DNA of 64,000 nucleotides from Bog-756 sp963835465 (GTDB lineage Bacteria; Actinomycetota; Acidimicrobiia; Acidimicrobiales; RAAP-2), in contig CAWIFR010000001.1 in NCBI GenBank assembly GCA_963835465.1, positions 483,171 through 547,170 on the forward strand. The letters run 5' to 3'. The notes beneath the pieces were generated by a model. The model was given only the letters and a program-made list of their open reading frames with translations. It ran no database searches and was not told the origin of the DNA. Of this stretch, positions 17,411 through 29,665 are shown in pieces (positions within the stretch are counted from its first letter, which is position 1; every line of letters begins with the position of its first letter). The position numbers and the translations under genes are program-made.

Positions 17411-18168
17411 TCGACGCCATCGGGCGCCCCCAGTCAGTGCTCGTCCTCGGGGGATCCTCCGAGATCGCCCAGGCCATCGTGGACAAGCTCGTCCCGGGCC
17501 GCTGTCGCACCGTGATCCTCGCCGGTCGGGAGAGCCCTCGACTCACCGAGGCCGTGCACCGGGCCAAGGCGGCCGGCGCCGACGTGGCCGAATCGGTGGC
17601 CTTCGATGCCACCGACACCACTGGGCATGTCGCCCTGGCCGACGAGGTCTTCGACCGCTTCGGCGACATCGACCTGGTCATCGTGGCCGCGGGCGTCCTG
17701 GGCGACCAGAGTGCCGACGAGCTCGATCCCCCGGCGGCCGCGGCCGTGATCACCGCCAACTTCGCCGGGCTGGCCTCGGCCGTCCTCGCCGTGACCGCCC
17801 GACTGAAGCACCAGGGCCACGGGCGCCTGGTCGTGCTGTCGTCGGTCGCCGGGGAGCGGGCCCGCCGGGCCAACTTCATCTACGGGTCATCGAAGTCGGG
17901 GCTCGACGCCTTCGCCCAGGGCCTAGGCGACTCGCTGGTGGGCACCGGCGTCGACGTGACCATCGTGCGCCCGGGCTTCGTCGTGGGCCGGATGACCGAG
18001 GGGATGACCCCGGCGCCCTTCTCGACCTCACCCGACGCCGTGGCCGAGGCGGTCGTCAAGGGGATCGCCTCGGGTGCCACGGTGGTCTATGCCCCGCCCA
18101 TCCTCCGCTGGGTGTTCGCCGTCATGCGCCACCTGCCCCGGGCGGTCTGGCGCCGCATGCCCGGCTGA
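17407..18168 (+). CDS. dprE2: Decaprenylphosphoryl-2-keto-D-erythropentose reductase DprE2
   Basis: A 253-residue short-chain dehydrogenase that reduces the 2-keto intermediate made by DprE1 to decaprenylphosphoryl-arabinose. SDR features: the nucleotide-binding VLVLGGSSEIAQAI motif (the S-E-I-A variant typical of DprE2), AGVLGD, catalytic Ser in LSSVAG, and the YGSSKSGLDAF Tyr/Lys motif. The C-terminal hydrophobic ILRWVFAVMRHLP segment fits membrane association. Coupled to dprE1 by an ATGA overlap, completing the ubiA-dprE1-dprE2 operon. Confidence 0.92.
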   Translation: MIDAIGRPQSVLVLGGSSEIAQAIVDKLVPGRCRTVILAGRESPRLTEAVHRAKAAGADVAESVAFDATDTTGHVALADEVFDRFGDIDLVIVAAGVLGDQSADELDPPAAAAVITANFAGLASAVLAVTARLKHQGHGRLVVLSSVAGERARRANFIYGSSKSGLDAFAQGLGDSLVGTGVDVTIVRPGFVVGRMTEGMTPAPFSTSPDAVAEAVVKGIASGATVVYAPPILRWVFAVMRHLPRAVWRRMPG

Positions 18169-18207
18169 GGCCTCCCCATGCGGTGGACCCACTGACGCGG
18201 CCCGACC

Positions 18208-19056
18208 TCAGTCGGGCAGCGTGGCCGCATAGTCGGGCACGTAGGTGGCCAGGTCCCGGGGTGGACGCTCGTAGTTCTCGTCCCTGACCCGCTTCGGCAG
18301 CCGCAGCTTCTCCGACTTGACCGCCTGGTAGGGCACCTGGCTGAGGAGGTGGGCGATGCAGTTGAGCCGGGCCCGCCGCTTGTCGTCGGCCTCCACCACG
18401 TACCAGGGCGACTCGGGGGTGTCGGTATGGAGGAACATGGTGTCCTTGGCCCGTGAGTAGTCGACCCACCGCTGCCTGGCCTCGAGGTCCATGGGGCTGA
18501 GCTTCCACCGACGGAGCGGATCGTCGACCCGGCTCTGGAACCGTCGCTCCTGCTCGGCGTCGCTGACCGAGAACCAGTACTTGATCAGAATGATCCCGTC
18601 CTCGATCAGCTGGTGCTCGAACACCGGGCACTGGCGGAGGAAGGTCCGATACTGCTCGTCCGTGCAGAAGCCCATGACCCGCTCCACCCCGGCCCGGTTG
18701 TACCAGCTCCGGTCGAAGAGGGTCACCTCCCCCGCGGTCGGGAGCTCGGCCACGTACCGTTGGAAGTACCACTCGCCCCGCTCCCGTTCGGTCGGAGTGG
18801 GCAGCGCCACGATCCGGCAGATCCTCGGGCTCAGGTACTGGCTGATCCGCTTGATCACCCCACCCTTGCCGGCGGCGTCCCGGCCCTCGAACACCACGAC
18901 CACCCGGGACCCGCTGCGGTGGATCCACTCGGTCATGGCGGCCAACTCGGCCTGGAGCGTCAGCAGCTCCGTCTCGTAGCGTTGCTTCGGGATCTGCTGC
19001 ACCAGTACCTCGCTCCTCGGGCCGGCCCGGAATCCTGGCCGGCCGCGGGCCGGCAT
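18208..19056 (-). CDS. ppk2: Polyphosphate kinase 2
   Basis: 282 residues. PPK2 enzymes move phosphate between polyphosphate and nucleoside diphosphates, usually making GTP or ATP from polyphosphate. Walker A (VVFEGRDAAGKGGVIKR), Walker B with FDRSWYNRAGVERVMGFC, and the lid residues ERERGEWYFQRY are all present. One PPK2 domain, the class I pattern. The frame is intact. Transcribed toward dprE2 (tail to tail). The first 20 residues are unconserved, so the start may be slightly internal. Confidence 0.92.
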   Translation of the reverse strand: MPARGRPGFRAGPRSEVLVQQIPKQRYETELLTLQAELAAMTEWIHRSGSRVVVVFEGRDAAGKGGVIKRISQYLSPRICRIVALPTPTERERGEWYFQRYVAELPTAGEVTLFDRSWYNRAGVERVMGFCTDEQYRTFLRQCPVFEHQLIEDGIILIKYWFSVSDAEQERRFQSRVDDPLRRWKLSPMDLEARQRWVDYSRAKDTMFLHTDTPESPWYVVEADDKRRARLNCIAHLLSQVPYQAVKSEKLRLPKRVRDENYERPPRDLATYVPDYAATLPD

Positions 19057-19078
19057 CAGCTCTCCGTGATGGTAGGCC

Positions 19079-20616
19079 TCAACGCTTCTTGACGGCAGGT
19101 GGTGCCGGGGCCTCGGCCGGCATGACGGCCGACATGGTGACGAAGTCCCGCGACAGCGATGTGAAGTACCGGGACGGGGAGGTGGCCTCGTCGTAGGTGA
19201 GCAAGGTGCCGTTGGCTGCCGAGGCGGGCTGGCCCGACCGGCGGGTCGAAGCTGGTGAAGTTGACCCAGGCGGTGTTGATGTCCATCTCCATGGCCCGCA
19301 CGGCCCCGGCCCGGGCCAGCACGTTGGCCAGGTCCACGATGGAGAGGCCCGACTGCCTCCCACGAAGACCAGGGCGCCGTCGGCCGTGATGCCCAGGCCC
19401 GACCGCCAGACCTGCACCCGGCCCCCGAGGGTGGCGCCCCACCGGTGGTTGTCGTTGGCGTTGAGACCGGGCACCGGTTGGCCGTTGTCCACGATGAGGT
19501 CGAGGTTCTGGCGCACCGCGACCACCGAAGGGGTCATCGACACGTCGGTGCCCCACGCCCCGATGTCGGGCGTCCCGTCGCTGTCGATGACGAGGGAGGC
19601 GGCGCCCGGCCTGGAGGGGCACCGGCGGTCATCCCGTCGGCGTAGAAGCCACCCTGGGCGTCCTGCATCCGGAAGCCCGAGTTGAACGCGGCGACCAGGG
19701 TGTCGAGGGCCGGCCGGCCACGGGGGCCTCGTTGGCCCAGGTCTGTCCGGTGCCGGGGATGGTGGTCCCCGCGTAGAGCGTCGTCCCGAGCAGCTTGGTG
19801 TCCATCCAGGCCACCCCGGTGACCAGGCTGGTGTTGACCGCGTTGGGCCGGAGGAAGGCGGCGTACATCGCCGGGATGCCGCCGACCGTGCGACCGACGG
19901 GGTGCCACTGGCCCTCACCGGGCGTCGGCGTGGTCACGAAGGGGGCGATGGCTGCCGGCACGGCAGGTGGGCCGGGCCGGCCGGCGGTGGTGGTCGTGGT
20001 GACCACCGGGGCGGGGATGGCGCCCTGCGGGGCTTCCCTCCCTTGGGTGGGGCGTGCCACGTGTACCAGGTGTTCTCGGCCCAGGTGACCAGTCCGCCTC
20101 CGCCGTGGTCCCTCACCCACTCGGTGAGGCGGGCGCCCGGGGTGTTACCGAGTGCCGGATTGGTGGCGGCCGAGCCGGCCGAGATCCACACCGGGGTCAG
20201 CGCCAGCAGGACGACCAGGGCCATCGTCGACTTCGGATGGCGTCCGACCAGGTGCGGCGGCGGCGGATCTCCTCCTTGCGCGGGCCGGCGCTCCCGCGGG
20301 TCGGGCCGCGGCATCCGGTGGGCGGGCGCGGGGCCGTCGGGGCCGGGTGGTGCGGGGTGGAGACGACGAGCGGGATCCCGGTGGTGGAGCGGGCCGCGGC
20401 TCGGCCCGTGAGATCGCCGACGGCGATCCGGGCCGTGGGCTGCGTTCCGGTGTCGGGGGCTCGCGGACCCGGTCGGTGTCGGAGCCCGCGGCGGGCCCCG
20501 GCTCCGCGTCGACCGCTCGGGGCCTCGTCGGAGCGAGACTCGGACGACGGGCCGTCCGGATCGAAGATGATGTGCCCTCCAACGCGCTCCCCAGACCTCA
20601 TTCTGTGCAGACTCAT
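19079..20616 (-). CDS. Phosphodiester glycosidase (NAGPA/DUF2233) family membrane protein (frameshifted)
   Basis: When stitched across several indels the protein has a Pro/Arg/Ser-rich cytoplasmic N-terminus of about 120 residues (start MSLHRMRSGERVGG), a transmembrane segment (MALVVLLALTPVWISAGSAA), and a large extracellular NAGPA domain. Domain blocks include LVAAFNSGFRMQDAQGGFYADG, ASLVIDSDGTPDIGAWG, RQNLDLIVDNG, NHRWGATLGG, LANVLARAGAVRAMEMDIN and SRDFVTMSAV at the end. This family removes GlcNAc-phosphodiester caps or acts on wall glycopolymers; its substrate here is unknown. At least four frameshifts. Confidence 0.72.
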
Positions 20617-20853
20617 GCGGCGGTGGCACCGGCGACCTCGCCGTCCCGGGCCGTCGCGCGTTCCGCCCGAGCTCCTCGGCTCCTTCCCGGCCGCTCGGTG
20701 GCAGCGAGCCAGGGCCAGCTGACGATCCGATGGACCGGATGCGGCGGAACGATGCCTGCGTCGGCCGCCCGGTCCAGTCTCACAGATGGGACGCCCGGAC
20801 GGCGGCACGCTCGCACCGGCCCGGTCGGCGCCGTCGGGTCCCCGGCCTGTACC

Positions 20854-23339
20854 TCAGGCCCGCTTGAGCGGCGCCATCCGCAGCAGGAGCCTCTTGCGCC
20901 CCACCGAGGCGAACTCGACCGCCGCCTCGGCGTCGTCACCCTCGCCCGAGGCCTCGACGACCGTCCCTCGCCCCACTGCCCGTGCACGACCCGGTCGCCC
21001 ACCGCGAGACCCAGGTCGCTCGGCGCCGGTGGAGGCCGGGGTCGGCGTCTCGCCGGTGACGTCGAATCGCGTCGCTCGGGCCACCGTCCGAACACGCTGC
21101 GCCCCGGCGTGCCCCCGCCGTCGTCCGCGCGCCGCGATGCGGACGCGGGACGAGACTGTCACCCCCGTCCGCCGCCCGTTCCGAGCCGCGTGGACGGTGT
21201 CCCCGCCCACGTCCCGGACCAGCTCCTCGGGGATCTCGTTGAGGAACCGGCTCGGGATGTTGCGCTGCCCCTCCCGAAGAGCATCCGGCTCCAGGCGTGG
21301 GAGACGTAGAGGTGGCGTTCGGCCCGGGTGATCCCGACGTAGCAGAGGCGCCGCTCCTCCTCGAGCTCGACCGGGTCCCCGAGGGACCGCAGGTGGGGGA
21401 AGATGCCGTCCTCGATGCCGACCAGGAAGACCGCAGGGAACTCGAGGCCCTTGGCGATGTGCATGGTCATGAGCGAGACCTTGGTGCCGTCGCCCTCGAG
21501 CTGGTCGGAGTCGGCGACCAGCGAAGCCGCCTCCAGGAACTCGGCCAGGGTGTCGGTACTGGGCAGCCACTCCCACCAGCTCGTCGACGTTCTCCACCCG
21601 TCCCAGCGCCTCGATGGTCCCTTCGGCGAGCAGCTCGCTGCGGTAGCCGGTGTCCTCGACCACCGCTGTCACCAGCTCACCGGGTCCAGCCTGGCCGGCC
21701 CGTCGACGCGTCCCGGCGCACCGGTCGCCGGCCGGTCCGCCGGCAGCGGCGCCGAGCCGATGAGGCACTCGGGTCCAGCGGGGCGATGGCCTCGCCGTTC
21801 TCGTCGACCAGGCGAGGCACGACATCCGGGGCCGCGAGCCCTCGAGCAGCGCGGACAGGTCCGACCAGCGACTTGCCCCGCCTTCCCGCCGATGCCGGCC
21901 TCCTCGGCGTGGGCCACCGCCTCGCCGAAGGACACGCCCCGGGGCCGGCCCAGCCCGACAGCTTGGCCACCGAGGTCTCGCCCACCCCGCGCTTGGGCAC
22001 GTTGACGATCCGTCGCCAGCTGACCTCGTCGTCCGGGTTGACCAGGACCCGCAGGTAGGCCATCACGTCCTTGACCTCGCGCCGGTCGTAGAACCGGGTG
22101 CCCCCGACCACCTTGTAGGGCACCTCGGCGTGGACCATGGCCTCCTCGAGGGCGGCCGACTGGGCGTTGGTGCGGTAGAAGATGGCCACGTCCCCCCAGC
22201 GGAGGCCCTGCTCGCTGCCGCAGGCGGAGGATCTCGTGGGCCACCCACTCGGCCTCGTCGTGCTCGTCCTCGGCCCGGTAGCGGACGATCTGCTCGCCCG
22301 TCCCGCCCTCGGTCCAAAGCGTTCTTCGGCTTGCGGGAGACGTTGTTGGTGATCACCGAGTTGGCCGCGTCGAGGATGGTCTGGGTGGAGCGGAAGTTCT
22401 GGTCGAGGGTGATGGCGGTGGCGTCGGGGAAGGCCTGCTCGAAGTCGAGGATGTTGGAGATGTCCGCCCCGCGGAACCGGTAGACGGACTGGTCGCTGTC
22501 CCCGACCACCACGATGTTGCGGTGGTCCGCCGGCCAGCAGGACGGCCAGCGCGTTCTGGACGGCGTTGGTGTCCTGGTACTCGTCGATCAGGATGTGGGT
22601 GAACCGGGTCCGGTAGTGCTCGAGCACGTCGGGGTGGAGGCGGAACAGCCGGACCGTGTTGAGGAGGAGGTCGTCGAAGTCCATGGCGTTGGCCGCCACC
22701 ATCCGCTGCTGGTAGAGGTCGAAGACGTCGGCGATTCGTCGGTCGAAGATGGTGACGGCGGCGGCCCGGTACTCCTCGGGTCCCTGCTGCCGGGACTTGG
22801 CCTGGCTGATCTGGCCCAGGATCGACCGCGGCGAGAACTTCTTCGTGTCGATGTCCAGCTCCCGGGCGACGATCTCGACCAGCCGCCGGGAGTCGGCGTC
22901 GTCGTAGATGGTGAAGGAGCCCTTGTAGCCCAGCCGGTCGCCGTGGGCCCGGAGGATCCGCACGCACGCCGAGTGGAAGGTCGACACCCACATCCGCGCC
23001 GGCGCGGGGTCCGACCAGGTCGGCGACCCGCCGGCGCATCTCGTCGGCGGCCTTGTTGGTGAAGGTGATGGCCAGGATCTGCCAGGGCGCGGCGTCGCGG
23101 GTGGCGATGAGGTGGGCGATGCGGCGGGTCAGCACCCGGGTCTTGCCCGAGCCGGCGCCGGCCACGATGAGCAGCGGGCCGCCCCGGTGGACCACCGCGT
23201 CCCGCTGGGGACCGGTCAGGCCCTCGAGCAGAGCGTCGGCCGGGCGGCCGGTCCGCGGCCGGGCCGGAGGCGGCGAGCCCGCTCCCCGCGTGCGCGTCCA
23301 CGGCGGGCGGCGGTCGGCGCGCCCGCCGGGGACGGTCAT
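20854..23339 (-). CDS. pcrA: UvrD/PcrA-type ATP-dependent DNA helicase (heavily frameshifted)
   Basis: About 800 residues of superfamily 1 helicase, acting in repair and replication-fork maintenance. Motifs in order: LTGPQRDAVVH, Walker A AGAGSGKTRVL, ITFTNKAADEM, VSTFHSACVRILR, Walker B ILIDEYQDTNAVQ, VVGDSDQSVYRFRGAD, LDQNFRSTQTILDAAN, and the motif V/VI block KGLEFPAVFLVGIEDGIFP with RRLCYVGITRAERHLY. The C-terminus ends RLLLRMAPLKRA like PcrA. I count around ten indels, the worst-damaged gene here. The ATG 23339 overlaps the guaA stop (ATGA). Confidence 0.88.
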
Positions 23340-24960
23340 TCCCACTCGATGGTGCCGGGCGGCTTCGACGTGATGTCGAGAGCCACCCGGTTGACGCCTT
23401 CCACCTCGTTGATGATGCGCGAGGAGAGGCGTTCCAGCAAGTCGTAGGGCAGCCGGGCCCAGTCGGCGGTCATGGCGTCGTCGCTGGTGACGGCGCGGAT
23501 CACGACGGGTAGGCGTAGGTACGGCCGTCACCCATCACGCCCGACGGTGCGGACGGCGGGGAGCACCGCGAAGCTCTGCCACAGGTCGCGGTAGAGCCCT
23601 GCCCGACGGATCTCCTCGACCACGATGGCGTCGGCCGCCCGCAGGATGTCGGCCCGCTCCGGGGTGACCTCGCCCACGATGCGCACGGCCAGGCCCGGCC
23701 CGGGGAAGGGCTGGCGCCACACGATGTCGTGGGGGAGGCCGAGCTCCTCCCCGACCGCCCGGACCTCGTCCTTGAACAGCAGGCGGAGCGGTTCGACCAG
23801 GTCGAATGCGAGATCGTCGGGAAGCCCACCGACGTTGTGGTGGGACTTGATGGTGGCGGCGGAGTCCGAACCCGGACTCGATCACGTCGGGGTAGAGGGT
23901 GCCCTGGACCAGGAAGCCCGAGGGCGTCTCGCCGGCGCCGGCGCGTCCGGGTCCGTCGCCGGCCACTTCGACTGCTCGACGACCAGGTCGCGGGCGACCT
24001 CTTCGAAGATCCGGATGAACAGCTCGCCGATGATCTTTCGCTTCGCCTCGGGGTCGGTCACCCCGGCCAGGGCCTCGAAGAACCGGTCGGCCGCCTTCAC
24101 GTGGACCAGGTCGACGTGGAACTGGCGGCGGAAGGTCTCCTCGACCTGTTCGCTCTCGTGCGGCCCGCATGAGTCCGGTGTCGACGTAGACACAGGTGAG
24201 CTGGTCGCCGATCGCCTTGTGCACCAGGGCGGCCGCCACCGCCGAATCGACCCCCCCGGAGAGGGCGCACAGGACCGGGGAGGAGCCGACCTGGTCCCGC
24301 ACCGCCTCCACCTGGGACTCGATGATCGAGGTGTGGGTCCACGACGGGGGGCAGTGGCAGACGTCGTAGAGGAACCGCTCGAGGAGGTCGCGACCCCGCT
24401 CGGTGTGGACCACCTCGGGGTGGAACTGCACCCCGTAGATCGGCCCGCTCGGCGTCGTGGAGCGCGGCCACCGGGGCGTCGGGGCTGGTCGCGGTGGCCA
24501 CGAAGCCGTCGGGCACCGAGGTGATGGCGTCGGCGTGGCTCATCCACACCTGGCCGTCGTCGGGCCAGTCGACGAAGAGGGGTGAGCGTCCGGTAACAGT
24601 GAGAGGGGTACGTCCGTACTCGCCCCGCCCGGTGCGGGCCACCTCTCCGCCGAGCTGCCGCGGTCGAGGAGCTGGGCGCCGTAGCAGATGCCGAGGATGG
24701 GGATGCCCGTCTCGGTAGATGGCGGGGTCGAGCGTCGGAGCCGGCGTCTCGTTGACCGACTTCGGCCCTCCCGAGAGGATGATGCCCGAGGGCCGCCGGG
24801 CCACCAGCTCAGCGGCGTCGGCGGTGTGCGGGACGATCTCGGAGTAGACGTGGGCCTCGCGGACCCTGCGGGCGATCAGTTGCGCATACTGGGCACCGAA
24901 GTCGACGACCAGGACCGGACCGTCACCGGGGCCGCCGGCGCCGGGGGGCCCCGGGCTCAA
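23336..24960 (-). CDS. guaA: GMP synthase, glutamine-hydrolysing (frameshifted)
   Basis: About 540 residues. Converts XMP to GMP using glutamine and ATP. The class I glutaminase domain has VLVVDFGAQYAQLIARRVRE, the Cys nucleophile in LGICYGAQ and the His/Glu pair of FHPEVVHTE. The ATP-pyrophosphatase domain has ALSGGVDSAVAAAL. The dimer domain has WRQPFPGPGLAVRI and ends PPGTIEWE. Five or more indels. TTG 24960 (MSPGPPGAGG) was chosen because it overlaps the guaB3 stop (TTGA) and no ATG or GTG is available in frame. Confidence 0.93.
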
Positions 24961-26128
24961 TGGCCCATGCCGACACCCTGCGAGCGCTGCAGGTCCTTGC
25001 CCTCGGTCTGGAGTGCGGGAGCCACCATCACCTCGGCCTTCTGGAACTCCTTGACCGTCTCGTAGCCGCAGGTGGCCATCGCGGTGCGCAGGGCGCCGAA
25101 GAGGTTCATCCGCCCGTCGTTCTCGTGCGCCGGGCCGAGCAGGATCTCCTGGAGCGTGCCCCGGGTGGTGGTCTGCACCCTGGCACCCCGGGGCAGGGTG
25201 GGATGGAAGGTGGCCATGCCCCAGTGGAAGCCGCGGGCGGGGGCCTCGACCGCGGAGGAGAGCGGGCGAGCCGAGCATCACGGCGTCGGCGCCGCAGGCC
25301 ACGGCCTTGGCGATGTCGCCGCCCTTGGACATGCCGCCGTCGGCGATGACGTGGCAGTAGACCCCGGTCTCGTCGAGATGTCGCATGCGGGCCCCGGCGA
25401 CGTCGGCGATGGCGGTGGCCTGGGGAACGCCGATGCCCGAGCACGCCCCGGGTGGTGCAGGCGTTGCCCGGGCCGACCCCGACCAGCACCCCGACGGCGC
25501 CCGTGCGCATGAGGTGGAGGCCCGGCCTGGTAGGAGGCGCATCCACCGACGATGACCGGGATCTCGAACTCGCGGATGAAGCGCTTCAGGTTGAGCGGCT
25601 CGGCCGTCTTCGACACGTGCTCGGCCGAGACCACGGTGCCCTGGATGACCAGCAGGTCGAGCTCGGCGGCGAGCATGGCGCCGGCGAGAACTGCCTCGGT
25701 CCGCTGGGGGGTCACCGAGGCTGCCGTCGTGATGCCGGCCGACTTCATCTCCCTGATCCGCTCGGTCACCAGCTCCATCTGGACCGGCTCGGCGTACATC
25801 TGCTGCATCCGGGCGGTGGCCTTCTCGGCGGGAGCTCCCGGATCTCGTCGAAGAGGGAGGTGGGGTCCTCGTACGCGCGTCCAGAGGCCCTCGAGGTTGA
25901 GCACCCCGAGGCCACCGAGCCGACCGATCTCGATGGCGGTCGGCGGGCTCGACCACGCCGTCCATGGCCGACGGCCATGAGCGGGAGGTCGAAGCGGTAG
26001 GCGTCGATCTCCCAGCTGATGTCGACGTCCTCGGGATCGCGGGTTCGTCGGCTCGGGACGATCGCGATGTCGTCGAACCCGTAGGCCCTGCGTCCCGATT
26101 TGAAGATGCCGATCTCGATCTCAGCCAC
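24957..26128 (-). CDS. guaB3: GuaB3-family IMP dehydrogenase paralogue (frameshifted)
   Basis: About 390 residues, TIM barrel without the CBS pair of classical GuaB. The N-terminus MAEIEIGIFKSGRRAYGFDD and AIVPSRRTRDPEDVDISWE, and VIVGGCASYQA further in, match the actinobacterial GuaB-related protein (Rv3410c type). Its enzymatic role is not firmly established; guaB3 commonly precedes guaA in Actinobacteria, as here. Five or so indels between 25260 and 25960. GTG 26128 has a strong GGAGG box 9 bases upstream. It ends QGVGMGH and overlaps the guaA start. Confidence 0.85.
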
Positions 26129-26269
26129 CTGACGTCCTCCGGACCCTGGTCGCAGTTGCTCCACACCTCCGATCGGTGGCCGCTCCGACACGCCGTGCCA
26201 CCCGACTGCTCCCACGATACCCCTGGGCCACCTGCCGCCTGGCTCCCCCCGGGCCCGGAGCAGTCCGGC

Positions 26270-27052
26270 TCACCACCGCGTCGGAGCCGCCGGCCCTCGT
26301 CCGGTGGGGGCGGGAGGAGCGAGGCGGGAGACTCGACGTCGAGCACCAGGCAGAGCAGCTCGATCAGGGTCCGCGCCGTGGCGCCCCAGACGGTCTCGCC
26401 GGCCACCTCGAAGAACCAGACCGGGAACTCCCCCCCGGGGAGCCCGGACGCGCCGAGCCGTCCGGGCACCGACCAGACTCCTCGTGGAATGCGCCGTCGG
26501 CGACGAGCTCGCTGCAGGGAGACGTCGAAGACCCGCTCCACCTCGGCCGGACTGGCGTCGAGCTGCGGGCGCCGGGCGAGCGCGGCCGACCACCGGGGTC
26601 ATCACCGTGTTGGACGAGACGGTGGGCATGGGGGTCAGCGCGCCGATCACGGTCACCAAGGTCGGGTCGAGGGCCGACCTCCTCTTTCGCCTCGCGGAGG
26701 GCGGCCGTCGACCACCTCCTCGCCGGGGTCGAGCCGACCACCGGGGAAGGCGGCCTCGCCCTGATGGGTGCGGAGGTGGTCCGAGCGGACGGTGAGGACG
26801 ACCCTGGCCTCGCCGGCCTCTTCGAAAGAGGGCACCAGCACCGCGGCCGGGCGCACCTCGGCCACCTGGCCGGCCGAGCGTCGCGCCACGGTTCATGGAT
26901 CCGCCCCACTCGGTGGAGACCCGGGAGCCGTCCTCGGAGAGCGCGGCGCCGACCCGGTCGAGGGTGATCCGGCGCCGGCTCGGTGGCGGCGAGGTGGGCC
27001 CAGGGCGCCGGCCGCCCGGCCGGTGGTGCGCCGGTCGGGTGATGGACCGCAC
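26270..27052 (-). CDS. Nudix hydrolase, CoA-pyrophosphatase-like (frameshifted)
   Basis: About 230 residues. The Nudix box is readable across a frameshift: GGRLDPGEEVVD then ALREAKEEVGLDP. Upstream, VLTVRSDHLRTHQGEAAFPGG matches the extra signature of CoA diphosphatases (NudL/YeaB). Downstream come GALTPMPTVSSNTVMTPVVG and GETVWGATARTLIELL. This points to cleavage of CoA or a related nucleotide, though the substrate is not certain. At least three indels. The N-terminus (from ATG 27052) is Pro/Arg-rich. Both ends are approximate. It is divergent from the YbjQ-family gene. Confidence 0.75.
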   Translation of the reverse strand: MRSITRPAHHRPGGRRPGPTSPPPSRRRITLDRVGAALSEDGSRVSTEWGGSMNRGATLGRPGGRGAPGRGAGALFRRGRRGQGRPHRPLGPPPHPSGRGRLPRWSARPRRGGGRRPPSARRKRRSALDPTLVTVIGALTPMPTVSSNTVMTPVVGRARPAPAARRQSGRGGAGLRRLPAASSSPTAHSTRSLVGARTARRVRAPRGGVPGLVLRGGRRDRLGRHGADPDRAALPGARRRVSRLAPPAPTGRGPAAPTRW

Positions 27053-27265
27053 GCGGGCGGCGGCCCACCGGGTCCGGGAGAGCTGGGCGGATCGGAGTGC
27101 ATCGAGGCCTCAGAGTAGGGCGGCACCTGCACCGTAGCGGTTACCGGCCCCGCGGACGCTCCGGCCTTCCGGCGACCGATCCCGGGGCCTGCGGGCGCCC
27201 TCCGGCTCCGCTGGACGTGCAGGACTCGGCAACCGGCCCTGCGGCACTCGACCAGAAGGAGCCCG

Positions 27266-27870
27266 ATGACTCGACAGCAGGAGGACAAGGCCGCGCCTCC
27301 CAGTTCCCCATCACCACTGCTCTCGAGTTTCCCGACTGGCGGTCGAGCGGAGCATCGGGATGGTCTTCGGTCTGGTGGTCCGCTCGATGGGCGCGGCCAA
27401 GGGGATCACCGCCGGGTTCCGTGCCCTCGCCGGCGGCGAGGTGAAGCAGTACACCAAGCTGGTCGAGGACAGCCGCCGCCACGCCCTGGACCGCATGATC
27501 GAGAACGCGCGGATCCTGGGGGCGAACGCCATCTGTGCATGCGCTTCGACTCGTCCGAGATGGGCCAGGGCCTCACCGAGATCGTGGCCTACGGCACCGC
27601 CGTGGTGGTGGGGGCCGACCTGATGCCACCGGCCGGGGGCCGGTCCCGGTCGGAGCCAACCGGTGGTCGTGATCCTCGCGCTGGTCGGTGTGGCCGTGTT
27701 GGTCGCGGTGGTCGATCAGCTTCTTCGTCCGCCGCCACGGCGAGTCGGAGGGTCCCCGGCCCGGCTGGACGACCGACCGACGAGGTCTTCAAGGATCCGG
27801 GCACCGATCGCACGATGCGGGTCTGGGTCGACGGGCCGGTGAACGGCACTACGTGCCCGACGCGCCACTA
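27266..27870 (+). CDS. YbjQ/UPF0145 (DUF74) protein with C-terminal membrane segment (frameshifted)
   Basis: The N-terminal 120 residues match the YbjQ fold: TTALEFPDW, IGMVFGLVVRSMGAAKGITAG, GGEVKQYTKLVEDSRRHALDR, MIENARILGANAI and the EIVAYGTAVVV ending. Small YbjQ proteins form pentamers of unknown role. Here a hydrophobic segment (LVGVAVLVAVV) and a tail with RTMRVWVDGPVNG follow, a motif seen in small actinobacterial proteins. The extension may be genuine or an effect of indels. Three or more frameshifts; the 3' end is approximate. Confidence 0.6.
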
Positions 27871-27976
27871 CGTCCACCGGAGCGCCGAGGCCGGTCGACG
27901 CGCGGCCGGCGCCGGACGCGACCGACCGGGCCCGGGCCCGGTCGGTCGCGACGACGGTGCACCCGGGTCGGCGCTC

Positions 27977-27994
27977 CCGGCCCCAGGGGGCCGG
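27977..27994 (-). terminator. Hairpin just downstream of groEL
   Basis: A perfect 8-bp stem (CCGGCCCC/GGGGCCGG) with a 2-base loop lies 8 bases past the groEL stop. It is likely the transcription end of the groES-groEL operon. No T-run follows, as is common in GC-rich actinobacteria. Confidence 0.5.
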
Positions 27995-28001
27995 CACGGG
28001 T

Positions 28002-29664
<1,663 letters not shown>

Positions 29665-29665
<1 letters not shown>

